DNA of 64,000 nt from positions 13,580,501 to 13,644,500 of the forward strand of contig NC_059504.1 of NCBI RefSeq assembly GCF_914767665.1, written 5' to 3'. Source of the stretch: Harmonia axyridis (Eukaryota > Arthropoda > Insecta > Coleoptera > Coccinellidae). Under the pieces are notes generated by a model. It had not been told where the DNA came from. It saw only the letters and a list, made by a program, of their open reading frames with translations, and did no database searches. Positions within the stretch are counted from its first letter, which is position 1; the number at the start of each line of letters is the position of its first letter. The position numbers and the translations under genes were made by a program. Positions 44,801 through 57,520 of the stretch are shown here, one piece after another.

Positions 44801-47800
44801 GATATTGACGCATTCATAAGTTCGATATTTGTGAAAAGTAATTTGTGGAATCAGAGAGATGCTCAACATCATAATTGATATATTTTGGACAAGTTATGGT
44901 ATGCTGTAGCGGATGAAATGAAACAAACAAGTAAATAATCCGTGGGAGTGATAGGATCGCGAATGAAATTAGTCCAGTTTTTCATTAATTTAGATTCAAT
45001 TTTTTCCAGAATGTAGTCGTTGCAAATGCAATATTCATACGGAAATATGAAAGAAATTTCTCTGGATGATCGCGTTATTCTTTATACAAGTGATGAAATT
45101 CACCATGTACTTTCCTAGATTTATTAATTTCGTGAACACTACAACAAGTTCTTCTATTTTCATCATTTTTCATTACATACCAGAGTTTCAATAACGAATT
45201 TTCTAACAGTATAAATCCATTTTTCGGAAACGCGCCTCCTCTATAATAATCAAACTCGACTATCGCCTTGATTTCTTGTTCGCCTCACTATGAGATGACA
45301 CCTCGTCATCGCCGCTACTCTCGAAAACCGCTATCCTCTCTGCTATCCTCTTCGCACCTCTTGGTCGCTTCACTATGTTCTTAGCCTTAGTTATCTGTAT
45401 CTCGCATTTTATAAGTCCGATCAGGTTTCACTAGATATCGTTAGAAAATGAGATGTCGTACTACAAAAACTTTCTTGACAGTTTTGTGATCAGTTGACTC
45501 AGTTTGGTTTGAATGCGCGTCAAAGATGGACACTAGCAAAGAGAAAATACACTATATTTTCCAGTTTTTTTTTCGATGAAGGTGAAAATGCAAGCAAGGC
45601 GGCTGAAAATTAAAATAGTGTAACTCCCAATCACGCGCAATTTTGGTTTAGTCAATTCCGTTCCGGTAATTTTGATGTCAAAGATGCACCATGCACTGGA
45701 AAGCCAATTGTCGAAAATGTCGATAACAAAATGGACATTGTCGACTCCGAACGTCATGTAGGCACTGATTCGATTGCCAAAGCTGATGATTTCACAAAAA
45801 ACCGTTTGGAACCATTGTTGGTCTTAAGAAGAAACTCGATGTATGGGTACAACTTGAGTTAATGCAAAAAAACTTCATGCAACGAATTTCCATCTGCGAA
45901 TCGCTGCTAAATCGTAACGAATCGACCCATTTTTGAAGGGATTGTAGATTAGTGATGAAAAGTGGATCATTCACGACAACGTCAAGCGAAAACGGTCGTG
46001 GTCGAAACGCGGTGAGCCGGCGGAAACGGTGGATTGATAACCAGAAAGGTTTTGCTGTGTGTTTGGTGGGATTGGCAGGGAATTATCTATTATGAGCTGC
46101 TCCCCTTCGACTGTTAACTCAGAACTGCACAGTCATAATTGAAGGAAGCAATCGCCCAGAAGCGGACAGCTTTTGCCAATAGGAGAGGAATTGTGGTCTA
46201 TCAGGACAACCCAGGCCACATATATTCATAGTGAGTCTTCAGAAGCTCCGAGAGCTTGGTTGGGAGGTTCTTATGCATCCACCATATAGTCCGGACCTGA
46301 CACCAAGCGATCACCATCTGTTCCTGTCTATGTGGAACAATTTTGCTGATAAAAAATTCGCGAAAATCGACCGTCTCAATTTTTGCCAATATGATTAGTT
46401 CGACTTTTCACAGAACAAATGAAAATTTTGAAATGATGCTGTTGATTATTCAATTCTATTCAATTTTCTTTGAAGAAGAACAGGGAAACTAGACTCATGT
46501 TGAGGCTGATTAGCTAGAATTATCTTGAACAAATCAGTGAGCACGCCAATATTTTAGACATCTTAGCAATGACCATGCTTTTCCCTCTTTCTATCCACTA
46601 CCCTCTTCATGCTACCTGTTCATCATCATATCATATTAATTATAAATATTCAAAGACTCAACTACACCTGACATAAAACTCTAACCTATATTTCACCTTT
46701 CTTTTCTTCAGCACATCCAAGGCTATCATGTCGAAGGCTGGAGTACCTGTAATTGGTGGATACCACGGCGAAGACCAATCCGTGGAAACTTTACGGAAGG
46801 AAGCAATCAAAATTGGCTTTCCCGTGATGATAAAAGCAGTCAGAGGTGGTGGGGGTAAAGGCATGAGAATCGCTTTGACCGAATCGGAATTCGAGGATGC
46901 CTTGGAATCGGCAAAGACCGAATCGCAAAAGGCGTTTGGAGATTCTGTGGTGCTACTAGAGAAGTTTATACAGGAACCCAGACATGTAGAAGTCCAGGTG
47001 TTCGCTGATAAGTATGGCAACGCTGTACATTTGTTCGAGAGGGATTGTTCGGTGCAAAGGAGACACCAGAAGATCATAGAAGAAGCTCCAGCAGTCAGTA
47101 TTACACATTTGTTCTTTTTAAATTTAGGAACTTGATTTACTCTTTCAGAATATGGAGGTAGTCAAGATTCTTCAATAACTTTGTAGTTGCTGCCAATCAT
47201 TCTAAATTAATTTTTGATGAAGCTGTTTTGCTTGCATTATTTGGTCTTTTTTAAACATAGTCCACAGAAATGTTTTCAGGAATGTGGGTGGAGATCACTA
47301 GGCACTTTTGATAATTTGTGGGCAGAGCTATTTGAAACTCCTGTCTTTCAGAATTTTTTTCTCGATTATCCACAAACAGCTACAATGGCTTATTCACCTT
47401 CATTATAAGGCAATATCTATAAGATTTGAAGGCGGGGGGGGGTTCATTGTAAAGCGACTTTATGGTCTATTGTGCTCTCATCATGTTTTTGAAATTAATC
47501 TACTGCTCGCCTTCCAGTTCCAGTGTTCTAACGAACTTCAGTATCTAGGATGACTTCAAGGAGCTTACTTTTCTCACTTCTACAAATCTCTTGTCCACAA
47601 CATTTGTTGCATTGGCTAGAATTTCGTCACGGTGATCCGGGCTTTCTTCCTCCTTCCCACAGAATTTTCACACGTCTTTTCTACGAAACTCATTCTCACG
47701 AGATCCTTTCCGAGTCGCCAATGCCCTATAAGGAATCCAGTAAGGGGGTGTAACATATTTTTGCTAAGATCCAGATACTTCTTAGATAGATTTCGCAAAT

Positions 47801-50800
47801 TCGAAGTTTCAAATAAACTTTTTGAAATGATCCAATTCAGGAAGATTTTCTTTTTCGATTTTTTCCTTCTTCTAAAACTCTTTCTTTTAAGTACATTTAT
47901 CTACACAATAGAAGAGCTCTGGGCCAATTGAAGGAGATTCTGCTCCTTTTCTGGCAAGTGTGTTGGCCTCTTCATTTCCGTGTGACTGGGAGTCCAGACT
48001 AAATAGACCTTTTTATTCTAGCCTATTTCATTGAGATAAGGGAATAAAATTAATAGAATGAACTTTGTAAAAAAGAACAGTTGCTCCCTGAAAACAGCTC
48101 AGATATTTGACGTTCATATCTTTCATATGAAATGAGACCAAATTATTATACTTACATTTCGCTTTTGTTCAAAGCCAGGAGTTTCGAAAAAACTCAGAGA
48201 TGCTTTGGGCAAAGCTGCAGTTCAAGCAGCAAAAGCTGTAGGATACGTGGGAGCAGGCACTGTAGAATTCATCCTAGACAGAAAAACCCACGATTTTCAC
48301 TTCATGGAAATGAATACTCGCCTTCAAGTAGAGCATCCTATCACAGAAATGATTACAGGTTTGTTGCAAAGGGGTTCTAGACATACCAAAGTTGTCTTAC
48401 AAAGTGTTTACATTTTAGGCACTGATCTGGTTGAATGGCAGCTTAGAGTTGCCTCTGGAGAAGAGTTACCTCTCAATCAAGACGAGATAAAGCTGAGTGG
48501 GCACGCTTTTGAGGCTAGAATTTACGCGGAGAACCCTAGGGAAGGCTTTTTACCTGGTGCTGGGCATCTCACATATCTTGCAACTCCATCAGGATCAAAG
48601 AACGTCCGTATAGAAACAGGAAAGTACTTTTTATGTCCCAATTTCTCTTGTTATAAAGTTGCAAACATTGAAGAGTTTGGATCTAAATATGTACAAATGA
48701 ATACCGTTCTAAATATCTTGAGTTATAAAGTGTTTTCCAATAAGATGTTTCACTTTGATTGAAAAAAAACTACTATATTTTAAGAAAATCAATATATGTA
48801 TGTCTATTTTATTGTAAGAAGGAAGGTATGCCATTAACGTTGGAAAACTGTATCAGTCAAATGACCGCCAAGGCTATGATCGCAGCAGTGCATCCTTCTC
48901 ATGTAATTTTCATGACCAATTGGGGGATTTGAGGATGTATATCCTCGATAACTTCACGTATTCCATCTTTGAGGTTTTGAATTGATTCGAAGCATTGGCA
49001 TATAATCGACCTTATCGTTCACGTCTCCTCAAAGAATAAAAATGTCTTGCCTGCCTTCTTACTCCTGATTTGATTGTGCATTCCTAATTTTTTTATAAGT
49101 ATATTTCTTTTTCTTACTCATATCAGTAATTTTGGTTCGTTTTAGGAGTTAGAGAAGGAGATGATGTATCAGTGTTTTATGACCCCATGATTGCAAAATT
49201 AGTGGTATGGGGAGAGGACAGATCAGAATCTCTTAATAGGTTACGCGAAAATTTATTGGAATACAATGTAAGTAAAAAAACTGTAAGACTAAGTTGACCT
49301 GTCTCTACATTTGGCTTGCTGATAATCCCAGTCTCCTTTAAGATGTGCCTCAAAAGTATCCACTCCTTTAGGAATCACTAGTATACTTAATAGTATTTGA
49401 ATATTAATTGAACTCATGTTAGATTGCAGGCTTAGAAACCAATGTTAACTTCCTGTTGGTCCTTAGCAACCACAAAGAATTCAAGAAGGGTCACGTTCAC
49501 ACGAATTTCATCAGAGATCATCATGATAGTTTATTCCCTTCAGAAAAAATCACGGATAATGAAAAAATTCAAGCAGCTCTTTCCACCATACTGCTTGAGA
49601 GAAGCAAAGATGAACAGAAGGCAAAAGAAAACAGAGATGCTTTCAATCCCTTTGTCTTAGAATCAAACTTCAGGGTGAACCATTCTCACGTACGGAATGT
49701 TAAGATTGCAATGGATAAGGAAGGTAATTTTTTACAGTAATTTCCTGAAAAATATGCTAATGTTTTAATGGTTCCTGCCTTATACACCGCCACACCTCCA
49801 TAGCGGAGCGTAGTGATCTTGTCAATTAACGGTCTTCGTTAATATATTATACTTTTGTTTCAGTGATAGAGGTGGAGGTGAAATTTGTCGACCCAAAAAA
49901 TTTTGAAGTTTCTTTTGGTAGCGGGAGACCTTCCCATAATGTTTCTGCTGAGTTGAAGACTGTAAATGGAAGAAGTTTTCTGGAAACCGTAGTAGATGAT
50001 CACAAATCGAGATGCACCGTTTTTCTCTTTGAGGATAAAATAGTTCTTTTTAATGAAGTGAGTAGCATTTTTACAATTGTTCATGAATTTAATGCAATAT
50101 TATTTGGGATAGTGAAAGTATTGTTAAGAATTATTTCGAGGAGAAATTGACAGAAAGTCAACAGAGTTAGAAAATTCTGGGCTTTCTTGCCGTGGACCCT
50201 ATAACTGAGCTAGGCATCTTCAGAAATTTCTGGATCATAGGTTGTAACATAACTCTGGTTCGAATGTTGCTTTTTCTAGACCCGATGTAAAAAGCAAGGT
50301 ACCCTATAAACAAACATCTTCCTCAGCACTTGACTCAGTTTTTGTCTTGGTTTGTAAATTGCTTCGATGTTATATCTTTCAAGAAGTTTTCTTATTTTAT
50401 CTTCCACTGAAGGTATATAATACTTTCTCCGTAGAATTTATTCTTTCTTCTAGCCTTAACCATTGGACAAAAAGGCTTGTCTCAAGTAATCCAGTTTATG
50501 AAGGGTTTTCCAATAGGAATGATTTGAAAGGGTTATTATGGTAATAATATGTAGGTATCTCATGTCATTTGTGTTCAGTAGTATATGCTATTTAAACGTG
50601 GAAAGATACACTTTTCAACAAAGTTGAGAATTTGTTGAATTGTTTTAACAAAATCATTGAGGCAACAAAGGTCAAAAGTAGCTCCAAGGAAAGAAATTTG
50701 GCTCTGATAAAGAAAGGATTGTCGAATCCTATTTGTTGAGCGTTGATAACTTGTATAACTTGAAGGTGACTATGTTAATCAAATGAGTCGAATTTCTAAG

Positions 50801-51291
50801 AAAAAATTACTATTTATGCTCGGGACATATTGAGTGAAGTGTTTTATATGTCCAGCTTTCTCCAAAAATTGTTGTGGATGGTGATAGAGTCCTAATTTCT
50901 TATCTTTTCTCAAGATAAATAACTATTCCGACAAATTTTGGATTATAGGGAATATTGCAATTCTGTTATTATTCTTTTTATTTCTTCTTTCTTTCAGGGA
51001 GGCAAAAAGCAGTTCAGTTTACCCCACTTATACAAGCAAACAGAAGAAGAAGAAGATTCGATATCAACTTCCGACAAAGCCAAATCTCCAATGCCAGGTA
51101 TACTCGATAAGATCTTCGTTAGTGAGGGAGATTCAGTCAAAAAAGGAGATAACCTTTTCGTTTTGATAGCCATGAAGATGGAACATGTAGTAAAGGCACC
51201 AAGAGATGCTACAGTGTCCAGTGTTCACTTTAGACCAGGCGACAATGTTGCCAAGGATGCTGCAGTCGTTGCTTTTAGTGAAGATGTTTAA
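41849..51291 (+). CDS. MCCC1: Methylcrotonoyl-CoA carboxylase alpha subunit, mitochondrial
   Basis: Ten exons, 41849-41883, 42899-43076, 43998-44215, 46712-47093, 48175-48358, 48419-48619, 49146-49267, 49423-49723, 49864-50057 and 50998-51291, join in phase to 702 residues. The inferred first exon (MWQKIVKFELS) plus GSRRWKSQAVRK makes a basic mitochondrial leader. The biotin carboxylase domain begins KLLIANRGEIACRI and includes the ATP-grasp glycine loop AVRGGGGKGMRI, SVQRRHQKIIEEAP and EMNTRLQVEHPITEM. The MCCC1-specific linker follows, then a biotinyl domain with IAMKMEH, biotin lysine near residue 665. With MCCC2 it carboxylates 3-methylcrotonyl-CoA in leucine breakdown. Oddity: the exon ending 48619 is followed by gaaagt, not GT, although phase and homology fix this junction. 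Confidence 0.93.
42120..42599. mobile_element. MITE with 28-bp terminal inverted repeats in MCCC1 intron 1
   Basis: Left end catagtataagaaaaggata (42120) and the inverted right end (42599) match at 26 of 28 positions. Flanking 7-bp direct repeat atataag at 42113-42119 and 42600-42606. Internal copies of a gccatcta motif occur near both ends (42185, 42464, 42485). No transposase frame. A 7-bp duplication would suit a P- or hAT-related transposase. Confidence 0.85.
43077..43997. other. MCCC1 intron 2; locally duplicated sequence
   Basis: The block around 43310-43400 (caagttctatggttctatgtcc, then catttttaggctcaatttga) recurs near 43632-43715 as an approximate direct repeat. No exon. Confidence 0.55.
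44590..45386. mobile_element. PIF/Harbinger-like non-autonomous element, 56-bp terminal inverted repeats
   Basis: The ends (ggctaggaacatagtgaagc at 44590; inverted right end from 45386, ggctaagaacatagtgaagc) match at 54 of 56 positions. They are flanked by TTA on both sides (44587-44589 and 45387-45389), the 3-bp TWA duplication of PIF/Harbinger elements. An inner partial repeat of the end (tacatagtgcagcgatcc near 44682) is also present. No intact transposase frame. Confidence 0.82.
45526..46440 (+). mobile_element. Mariner-family transposase pseudogene
   Basis: Starts with an ATG and MDTSKEKIHYIFQFFFDEGE, then in several frames shows FWFSQFRSGNFDVKDAP, KVLLCVWWDWQGIIYYELLP and LKEAIAQKRTAFANRRGIV, all standard mariner transposase blocks in the right order, including the D34D region (WWDW...YQDN). 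At least several stops and frameshifts. Inverted terminal repeats were not located. Sits about 140 bp after the Harbinger-like element in MCCC1 intron 3. Confidence 0.85.
47540..47990 (-). mobile_element. Jockey/R1-type LINE fragment: RNase H and C-terminal region
   Basis: Minus-strand reading from about 47990 gives SHGNEEANTLARKGAESPSI (RNase H C-terminal block, compare GN-E-AD-LARKGA). It then gives SKKYLDLSKNMLHPLTGFLI and GHWRLGKDLVRMSFVE, the usual LTGLLTGHC-L-x-x-HL-KMG sequence with a broken zinc-knuckle after it. Decayed; lies in MCCC1 intron 4. Confidence 0.72.
50058..50997. other. MCCC1 intron 9, holds a dispersed repeat piece
   Basis: 50490-50650 resembles 51815-52000 (gggttttcc ... 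atgatt ... gtcatttgtgtt ... tgttgaatt), so a dispersed repeat is present on both sides of the last exon. No exon seen. Confidence 0.5.
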
Positions 51292-51314
51292 TTTGTATCT
51301 CTATTTTTTTTATA

Positions 51315-51320
51315 AATAAA
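51315..51320 (+). terminator. Polyadenylation signal of MCCC1
   Basis: AATAAA 24 bp after the MCCC1 stop codon. Confidence 0.6.
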
Positions 51321-52440
51321 GATAAGATCCCAACTGATGCGTTTTATTTAATGCGCTGTCTTTGTTTCTGTTTGTTGGTGTCGAACTTTGAGGAGAGATC
51401 AAGTCAAAAATTCGGTTAGCAACGCGTATGAGATATGTTTGTCATTAGACAGTGGGGACAAAAATATGTTTGCTATTGTTCCTTCATTTAGATTTGAAAT
51501 GAAAATAGAGTGAGAATATATTGATTTTCTACACTTTCGTTGATTTTCGTCAAGTGTGTGAACTTAAATCGGTAATAACAATTTCATTAAATCTGATACT
51601 ACCTAAATAGTAAAAAAACATCTTCATGATTGTAATTAATAAAAATTATGAAAACTTTTTTTCAAATTTTACTGACTTGGTTGCCAAATGAACTAAACTC
51701 CAATCGAAAGCTTATTAAATATAAACAATATGCAATAGCGAGGTTTTTTTCTGGTACCTAAAACCTGGTTGCTGAGAATAAAGGCTTAAAATAAGTATCA
51801 AAATGAGGGTAATTTTTTTGCGAATAAAGGGTTTTCCTATAAAAATGATCCAATTCAAAATGGTTTCAATGGCAAACTTCATTATTTATGACATTTCTTA
51901 TGTCATTTGTGTTTCTGTAGGTTATGTTATTTAATTATAGAAATATGCACTCTTCAATATCGTTTAGAAATTATTGAATTTTTAACAGAATTAGTGCATA
52001 TTTATGAATACTAAGAAAAATTTAAGATGAATAATTCAGATAAACGATTCAATATGCATCGTTTTGTCGACAAATCTGAAAATAAATTTTCTTTACACGA
52101 TTTAAGACCACCAGTGCCAAGTACTGAGCCACACTTGGTTCCAATTTTAAATTTGTCTACAATACACAAATAGTGAATCGATAAACTGTGCAGGATTGGC
52201 CAAATTGGGCACTTTTGAATGGGAAGTCCTATTGCTATAGTCATTTGCGAAGACCGCAACTCTATAACTATCACCGTTTCATATTTACACTATTTACAGG
52301 GTGTTTTTCGAGAATGTTCATTTTCGAAATATTGCTGCAACATTTTTCTCAATTCTTCATTTCTTTAAAAAAAGTTCTTGTAGCAACCTTCTTCGTAGAA
52401 TTCAATTACCTCAATTGAATTTTCCGCAAACTGATATTTC

Positions 52441-52790
52441 ATGAGATATCGCTATTAAAATTGTTTTTCAAATGGGACACCCCGTATATTTCTACATATT
52501 TCAATATAGCTTGAAATTACCATTCAAAAATATAGCATACTTGATATTTTACTGAAGTCATCTTCTAAGTCCCAATAGGTGGCCGGCTAGGTCGCCTGAC
52601 CTAACATAAAAAAAATCAAAGAAAAGGCAAAAGTCCATAGATGTTAGGTCAGCAGGCCACCTGTTGGGACTTCGAACAGAAAAATATCAAGAATTCTATA
52701 TTTTTGAATGGTTATTTTCAGCTCTATCGATATGTAGAAATATACGGGCTGTTCCATTTGAAAAAAAATTCATAGCGATTTCTATAGTAG
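52441..52790. repeat. Long fold-back (inverted repeat) element
   Basis: A left arm (about 52441-52607, ending gcctgacctaacat) and a right arm (about 52641-52790, beginning atgttaggtcagcaggccac) are imperfect inverted copies around a 33-bp A-rich spacer. Shared blocks include gtatatttctacatat, accattcaaaaatata and agtccca(a)taggtggcc. No coding frame; a fold-back MITE is likely. Confidence 0.8.
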
Positions 52791-53002
52791 ACTATAGTAG
52801 ATAGATAGAAGGAAGTAATAAATTATAGATACTATGAAACATTGTACTACTTTTCAACCGATAGGAGATGACAATAAGTTAGGTATAATATGACCTTAAA
52901 AGTTATAGATTTACATTTCGAAAAAATAAATAATACATCAAATAGATAGTAGGTGCAATCAGTTCAAAACAAATAGCTCTTTTACTATTCTAATACTTAC
53001 AT

Positions 53003-53094
53003 ATGGCAGCAAATGTAAACTTCTTATTGGACCTATACACTAACCCAAAAAATTAAGGATAAGGTCACGTTCACACCAATTTCATAAGAGATCG
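53003..53094 (+). pseudogene. Relic of MCCC1 exon 8
   Basis: Resembles the MCCC1 exon at 49423-49723: shared order of aatgt(t/a)aacttc, ttggtcc/ttggacc, then ggtcacgttcacac and aatttcat, agagatc. Frame and junctions are not kept. Only about 90 bp remains recognisable, 1.7 kb downstream of the intact gene, with no other MCCC1 exon nearby. Confidence 0.6.
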
Positions 53095-56000
53095 TAAAGA
53101 GGGAATACAAGGACACAGAAAACGATAATAAATATTTCACTTATCATCGTTATGTAGAAGTTCATATGAATAAAAAATTCCTAATGGAAGAATGGAAATT
53201 TTATTCCAGATTTTCCTCCATCTTTATTAAGAGATGTATGGACATTCTTTGAAAATTAAATCAATAGCTGACCATTGAATTAATGGCACTTATTTATTAC
53301 TTGGGAATCACTTAGCCGCAGAGTTATATAACTTATTGGGAATATGCCTATTTTAACCTTGTTCAGCGATACAAAAATTTTTGCGTAATTTTATTACAGT
53401 AAATTGGTCTTCTACTACGCAGATGGAATATGTGTTTGTTCTTCTAGATTGTTTACAATGAAGAGAGAGAAGAGTCCTTGTAGATTACTTGAGATCATAA
53501 AGCAATACACATTATTCCATTGAAGGCATTAAAATAAAAATGAGAGAATGTACGGTACAGCGTAGGGTAGATATTTTTTTTGCATTTAAATCATTCGTGG
53601 AATGGAAAACAAGAACAAGAATTATTTTCAAAATGAAATATTTTAATTGAAACAATTCATATAGGTACTTTCTATGTATTGACTGAAAAAAAAAAGGTAT
53701 TCTAATACGCTAATTCAGAAGTATTTTGTTAGACCCTGTAACTTTATTGTATGAATTCAATAGTTGCTATTTGTCATAGATTGATAGACTTAAAAAAGAA
53801 GAAACTCCAGTGCAATCAAATTTAATTATTGTATTTCCTGTTGAATTTAATTCTCCATTTATTCATTCCATTGCTACTCAAATATCTGACAGTTTTTACT
53901 TCTACGCCTATAATCTATAGGGTTTTAGTTATTATTTTAATGCGTTGTATATTTTGGAATAACGCAGCTCCAGAGATAAATGATTTTTTTGGTTTTTTCA
54001 GTTTTTATGATGGGATCGATGGGGTATATTTGATTTATGAAAATTGGGGTCATTTTAAGTTTAACTGAATTCTCTATAATTGAATGTTTGAATTCATTGT
54101 TTTCTTTGGATAATGGTTAGCTGAAAGCTCTGTGAATCATTAATCGAAATGTTGATATTATGTGTTATAATATGTTGTTAAACATTTTTGGACTATCAGG
54201 AAATATTTTAGTTGAAGTAGCAGTATTCTTCCATTTAGAGGGTGTTTCGACTTTTAGAAGACAAAATTTATCAACGAATTCTTTTGCACTGTCGATTAAA
54301 AATTATAAATACAACATGCTCTCATTTCGCTTCATGTGGAGTGATCGAGATTTAAGAAAAAAATCACTGCTTCCATAAAAAAAGTTTGTGATGTCGATCA
54401 GTAATATTTGAATAGAAATCTCTGACTAAATTAAAGAATACGAAAATCTTCTAAATTATAAGGTTTCCAATGAGGATACTCTATATTTAATTGTGATATT
54501 TTTTTACTTCACTTATTTGTTAGATGTTCATTGTTAGATGAATTTCAATGTTACATATCGAAGTAACGTTTCATTCATCAATTGAAAAAGACGAATTACT
54601 CATTTATTACTATATGGCATAGGATTGTCGATTCTTTCAAATTCGTGATAGAACACTTACTTAATTCGATGTGGACAGAACTTACAATATTTGAATGAAT
54701 GACACAAGCCCATTTATTCTTAGTCAAATAACGAAAAAAATATATTAGAAATAGTTGAGAAATATGAAGGTAAACAAATTGAAGTGAGTTCCATTAGTTT
54801 TTTATTGTTTCAAATGTAAATAGAAACCTTTCTATTCGAAACACTATTAAAGTTCTCTTCATGAGAGAAAAGGATATATTTTTTAAATCTTTATTGGTCC
54901 CGTTGTTTTCGTTACGTATGCTGAAACACGATGTTTGCTAATCAAAGTCCAGAAAACGCCAATCTTCAGTTAATCTCTGCTGAATTTATTCGTATGACAT
55001 TTCACATACTGATATCCTTCATTGATCCTCCAATTTTGAAAAAATTAAGAAAGTTCTAGCCAATATTTTCGTAGTATAAATTTGTTAAAATGCAATTCTG
55101 GTTTTGAGAATATAAGTCTTAGTTGAGACGCTGGCTGCAATGAATTCAGATATTTCTTGATATAGTATTGCCATAGTATACTATGGTATTACACTGGCTT
55201 ACCCAGACATATTCTTTGGGAGGGATAAAAAGGGTTATAATCGAAAAAAAAATTGTTTATTCGTTTCCAACGTCCTTTGAATTTACAGACACTTCTGGAG
55301 ATTGATTTTCACCTGTCGAAGTGTCAGCTGTTGTATTCAAACTCGAAAAAAAGATTCGCCCGCATCAATCATTATTCTTTTGAAGTTATTGTCCCAAGAA
55401 GTTTGTGTTTTTATAATGAAAATTTGATTAGTTTCGAGATCATGCAGCACACATTAAAAGTTAGACAAGTAGTAATAGTAGTATAATAGAAAAAGTTTAC
55501 GGCATCCAACCCAAACTAATCAATAGAATATACACTAAATCTACAGACCTATCATTGTGAGTGAAAATGTTAACGCAGCAAGTAATATGGAATCCAAAGT
55601 GCCGCCATATAGATTCTTTGCGACAAAAGGATAATTAGATATAATATGATATTATCTATTTACTTTAGGGCCTTAAAAGAATTGGAGAAATTACTATCAG
55701 AGGTGCCGCCGATTCAATTTGAGTAGTTCAGGATCTCATTAATTTTTATGAGATCATTTATCATCAATTTGGCATTCATAGCTCGTATATAAATAATGAT
55801 TGTGTTGACGTCAGATGAAATAGAGCCCTTTGATATAACCACTGGTTGATGATCCGTTGATAAAATTTTTGCACAATTAAATTATTGCGCATTGTGGCAT
55901 ATAATGAATATACCTTTTGGGGGGATATATCCACCCTATCCACCCCCCTTCTGTTACGCCACTGTTGAATTATAATAAAAATTTGCATTGTTTGTTTACA

Positions 56001-56510
56001 TTGCACGCAATTTCTGGTAAGTATGCGACACTTCTGTATATCCCAACGATTATTGAGATTCTGCAATGATCCTGTGAAATTTTTTAAGTATTTAAATATC
56101 AAACCTCTTTGTTTAATTCTCAGTAATGGAAATTTACCAGATTAAGCTGTCTGCAGTTTGATATAAACATTCCGAGAAACAATTTATAATCCGTAAATCG
56201 ACAATCGCAGGTAAGATATGCAAAAAAACTATAAAATATTTTCGCCCTCAAGCCTCAAGTGTCTAATTATGCATAAAAACAGTGTTAGTGGTTTCTCAAC
56301 AATCTAAGTTGGGATACCCAATGAAAGGACTCCTGAAGAATTTCAAGTTTCAATTACACTTAACGTTCACATATTCATGGTCTTGTTTATGTGCGGTTTA
56401 GGAAAATGTCAGAAAATATTATTTGCAATAATTCAAATCATTATTCGAAATCATGAAGCACGCTATTGGATATTTCATTATCTCAGGACAAAACTATAGT
56501 TGATACTCAG
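53095..56510. other. Gene-poor AT-rich sequence
   Basis: Long stretch without a supportable exon on either strand. The frames present are short, without family features or splice-site support. Confidence 0.45.
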
Positions 56511-56519
56511 TTTTTCAAT

Positions 56520-56625
56520 CCAACATCAAGGAGTAATTAACTCTGAGGTGCCACAAGGACCTATATTTGGACCATTTCTATTCTTATTGATAGGTATAGA
56601 AGCTGCGGTTCCTGGTTGATCTGAC
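56520..56625 (+). mobile_element. LINE reverse-transcriptase scrap
   Basis: Encodes GVINSEVPQGPIFGPFLFLL, a clear match in form to the VPQGS-ILGPLLFLLYIND block of non-LTR reverse transcriptases. Only about 35 codons are left. Confidence 0.6.
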
Positions 56626-57389
56626 CACACCTGAGTAATCTACGAATACCACAACTAGAATAACCACTAAATTAAAGTTGAATCTGATTTAAAAATAAGA
56701 AAGATTGCTTCAGACGTAAAAAACTGACTCATACATAGAAAAAATCTTCCGTTAACGTGATATGCAAATAATTAAAAAAAAACTAGGTAAGTACTTATTT
56801 TCAAGATACCATAATTTGATAACAGAAGTCGGTGAAATATTTTGTAGCTGAGGCCCTTAGGCGGATGTTCGTAATAAGTTAAGGGAGTCTCTTCAACGAT
56901 TTGAAAACCTGGAAGAAATTTTGAATAAATACTAGTATATTTACTAGTATTTCATTATTTTGGATTCTATAAATATAGGACTATTCTAGGTTTGTGGAAG
57001 TATGTATAATTAGATTTTAGCTATTTAACATTGTCATTTTGTTAAGGTGCGCTTCTGAATTATTAAATAGGTAACAAGATAATTTCATACATTGTTCAAA
57101 TAGAGCCGATTTTTCGAAACGAGGCAATTTCTGTTGAAAATTTTACTTTACATTTGTCGAAAACTGAGCAGTAGATAAGTTAAATGCATGCAATTTGTAT
57201 CTATAAAAAACGGTTGTTATACCGCATTGACCATCCACGACAAATCGAGACCTTGTTTTTAAGGATAAAATCAAGGAACCAAATTTGAAAAAAAAATAAT
57301 ATCTTCAGAAATTGACTGCTATGATTGTACTGAACACAGAATGTTCCACCATAAGGTTCTAGCTCAAGCAAAAAATAATAGAGATTCTA

Positions 57390-57520
57390 TGTGTATGCTT
57401 TATACACGATAACTCCTAAACGAGAAAAGCTAGAAACTTAAGATTTTCAGGTGTCAAATGGCGGATTCGAGTTCTTTAGTGGGAATAATCTAACTATGGG
57501 TTCCGTAAATATGGCCTTCC
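57390..57520. repeat. Dispersed repeat piece shared with 14460-14620
   Basis: Both places share, in order, atacacgataact, ga-acttgaaattttcag-like, a 'cgagttctttagtggg/cgctgttgagtttgtcg' segment and gggttccgt(g/a)aata. The copy at 14.5 kb lies directly left of the hAT remnant. Confidence 0.5.
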
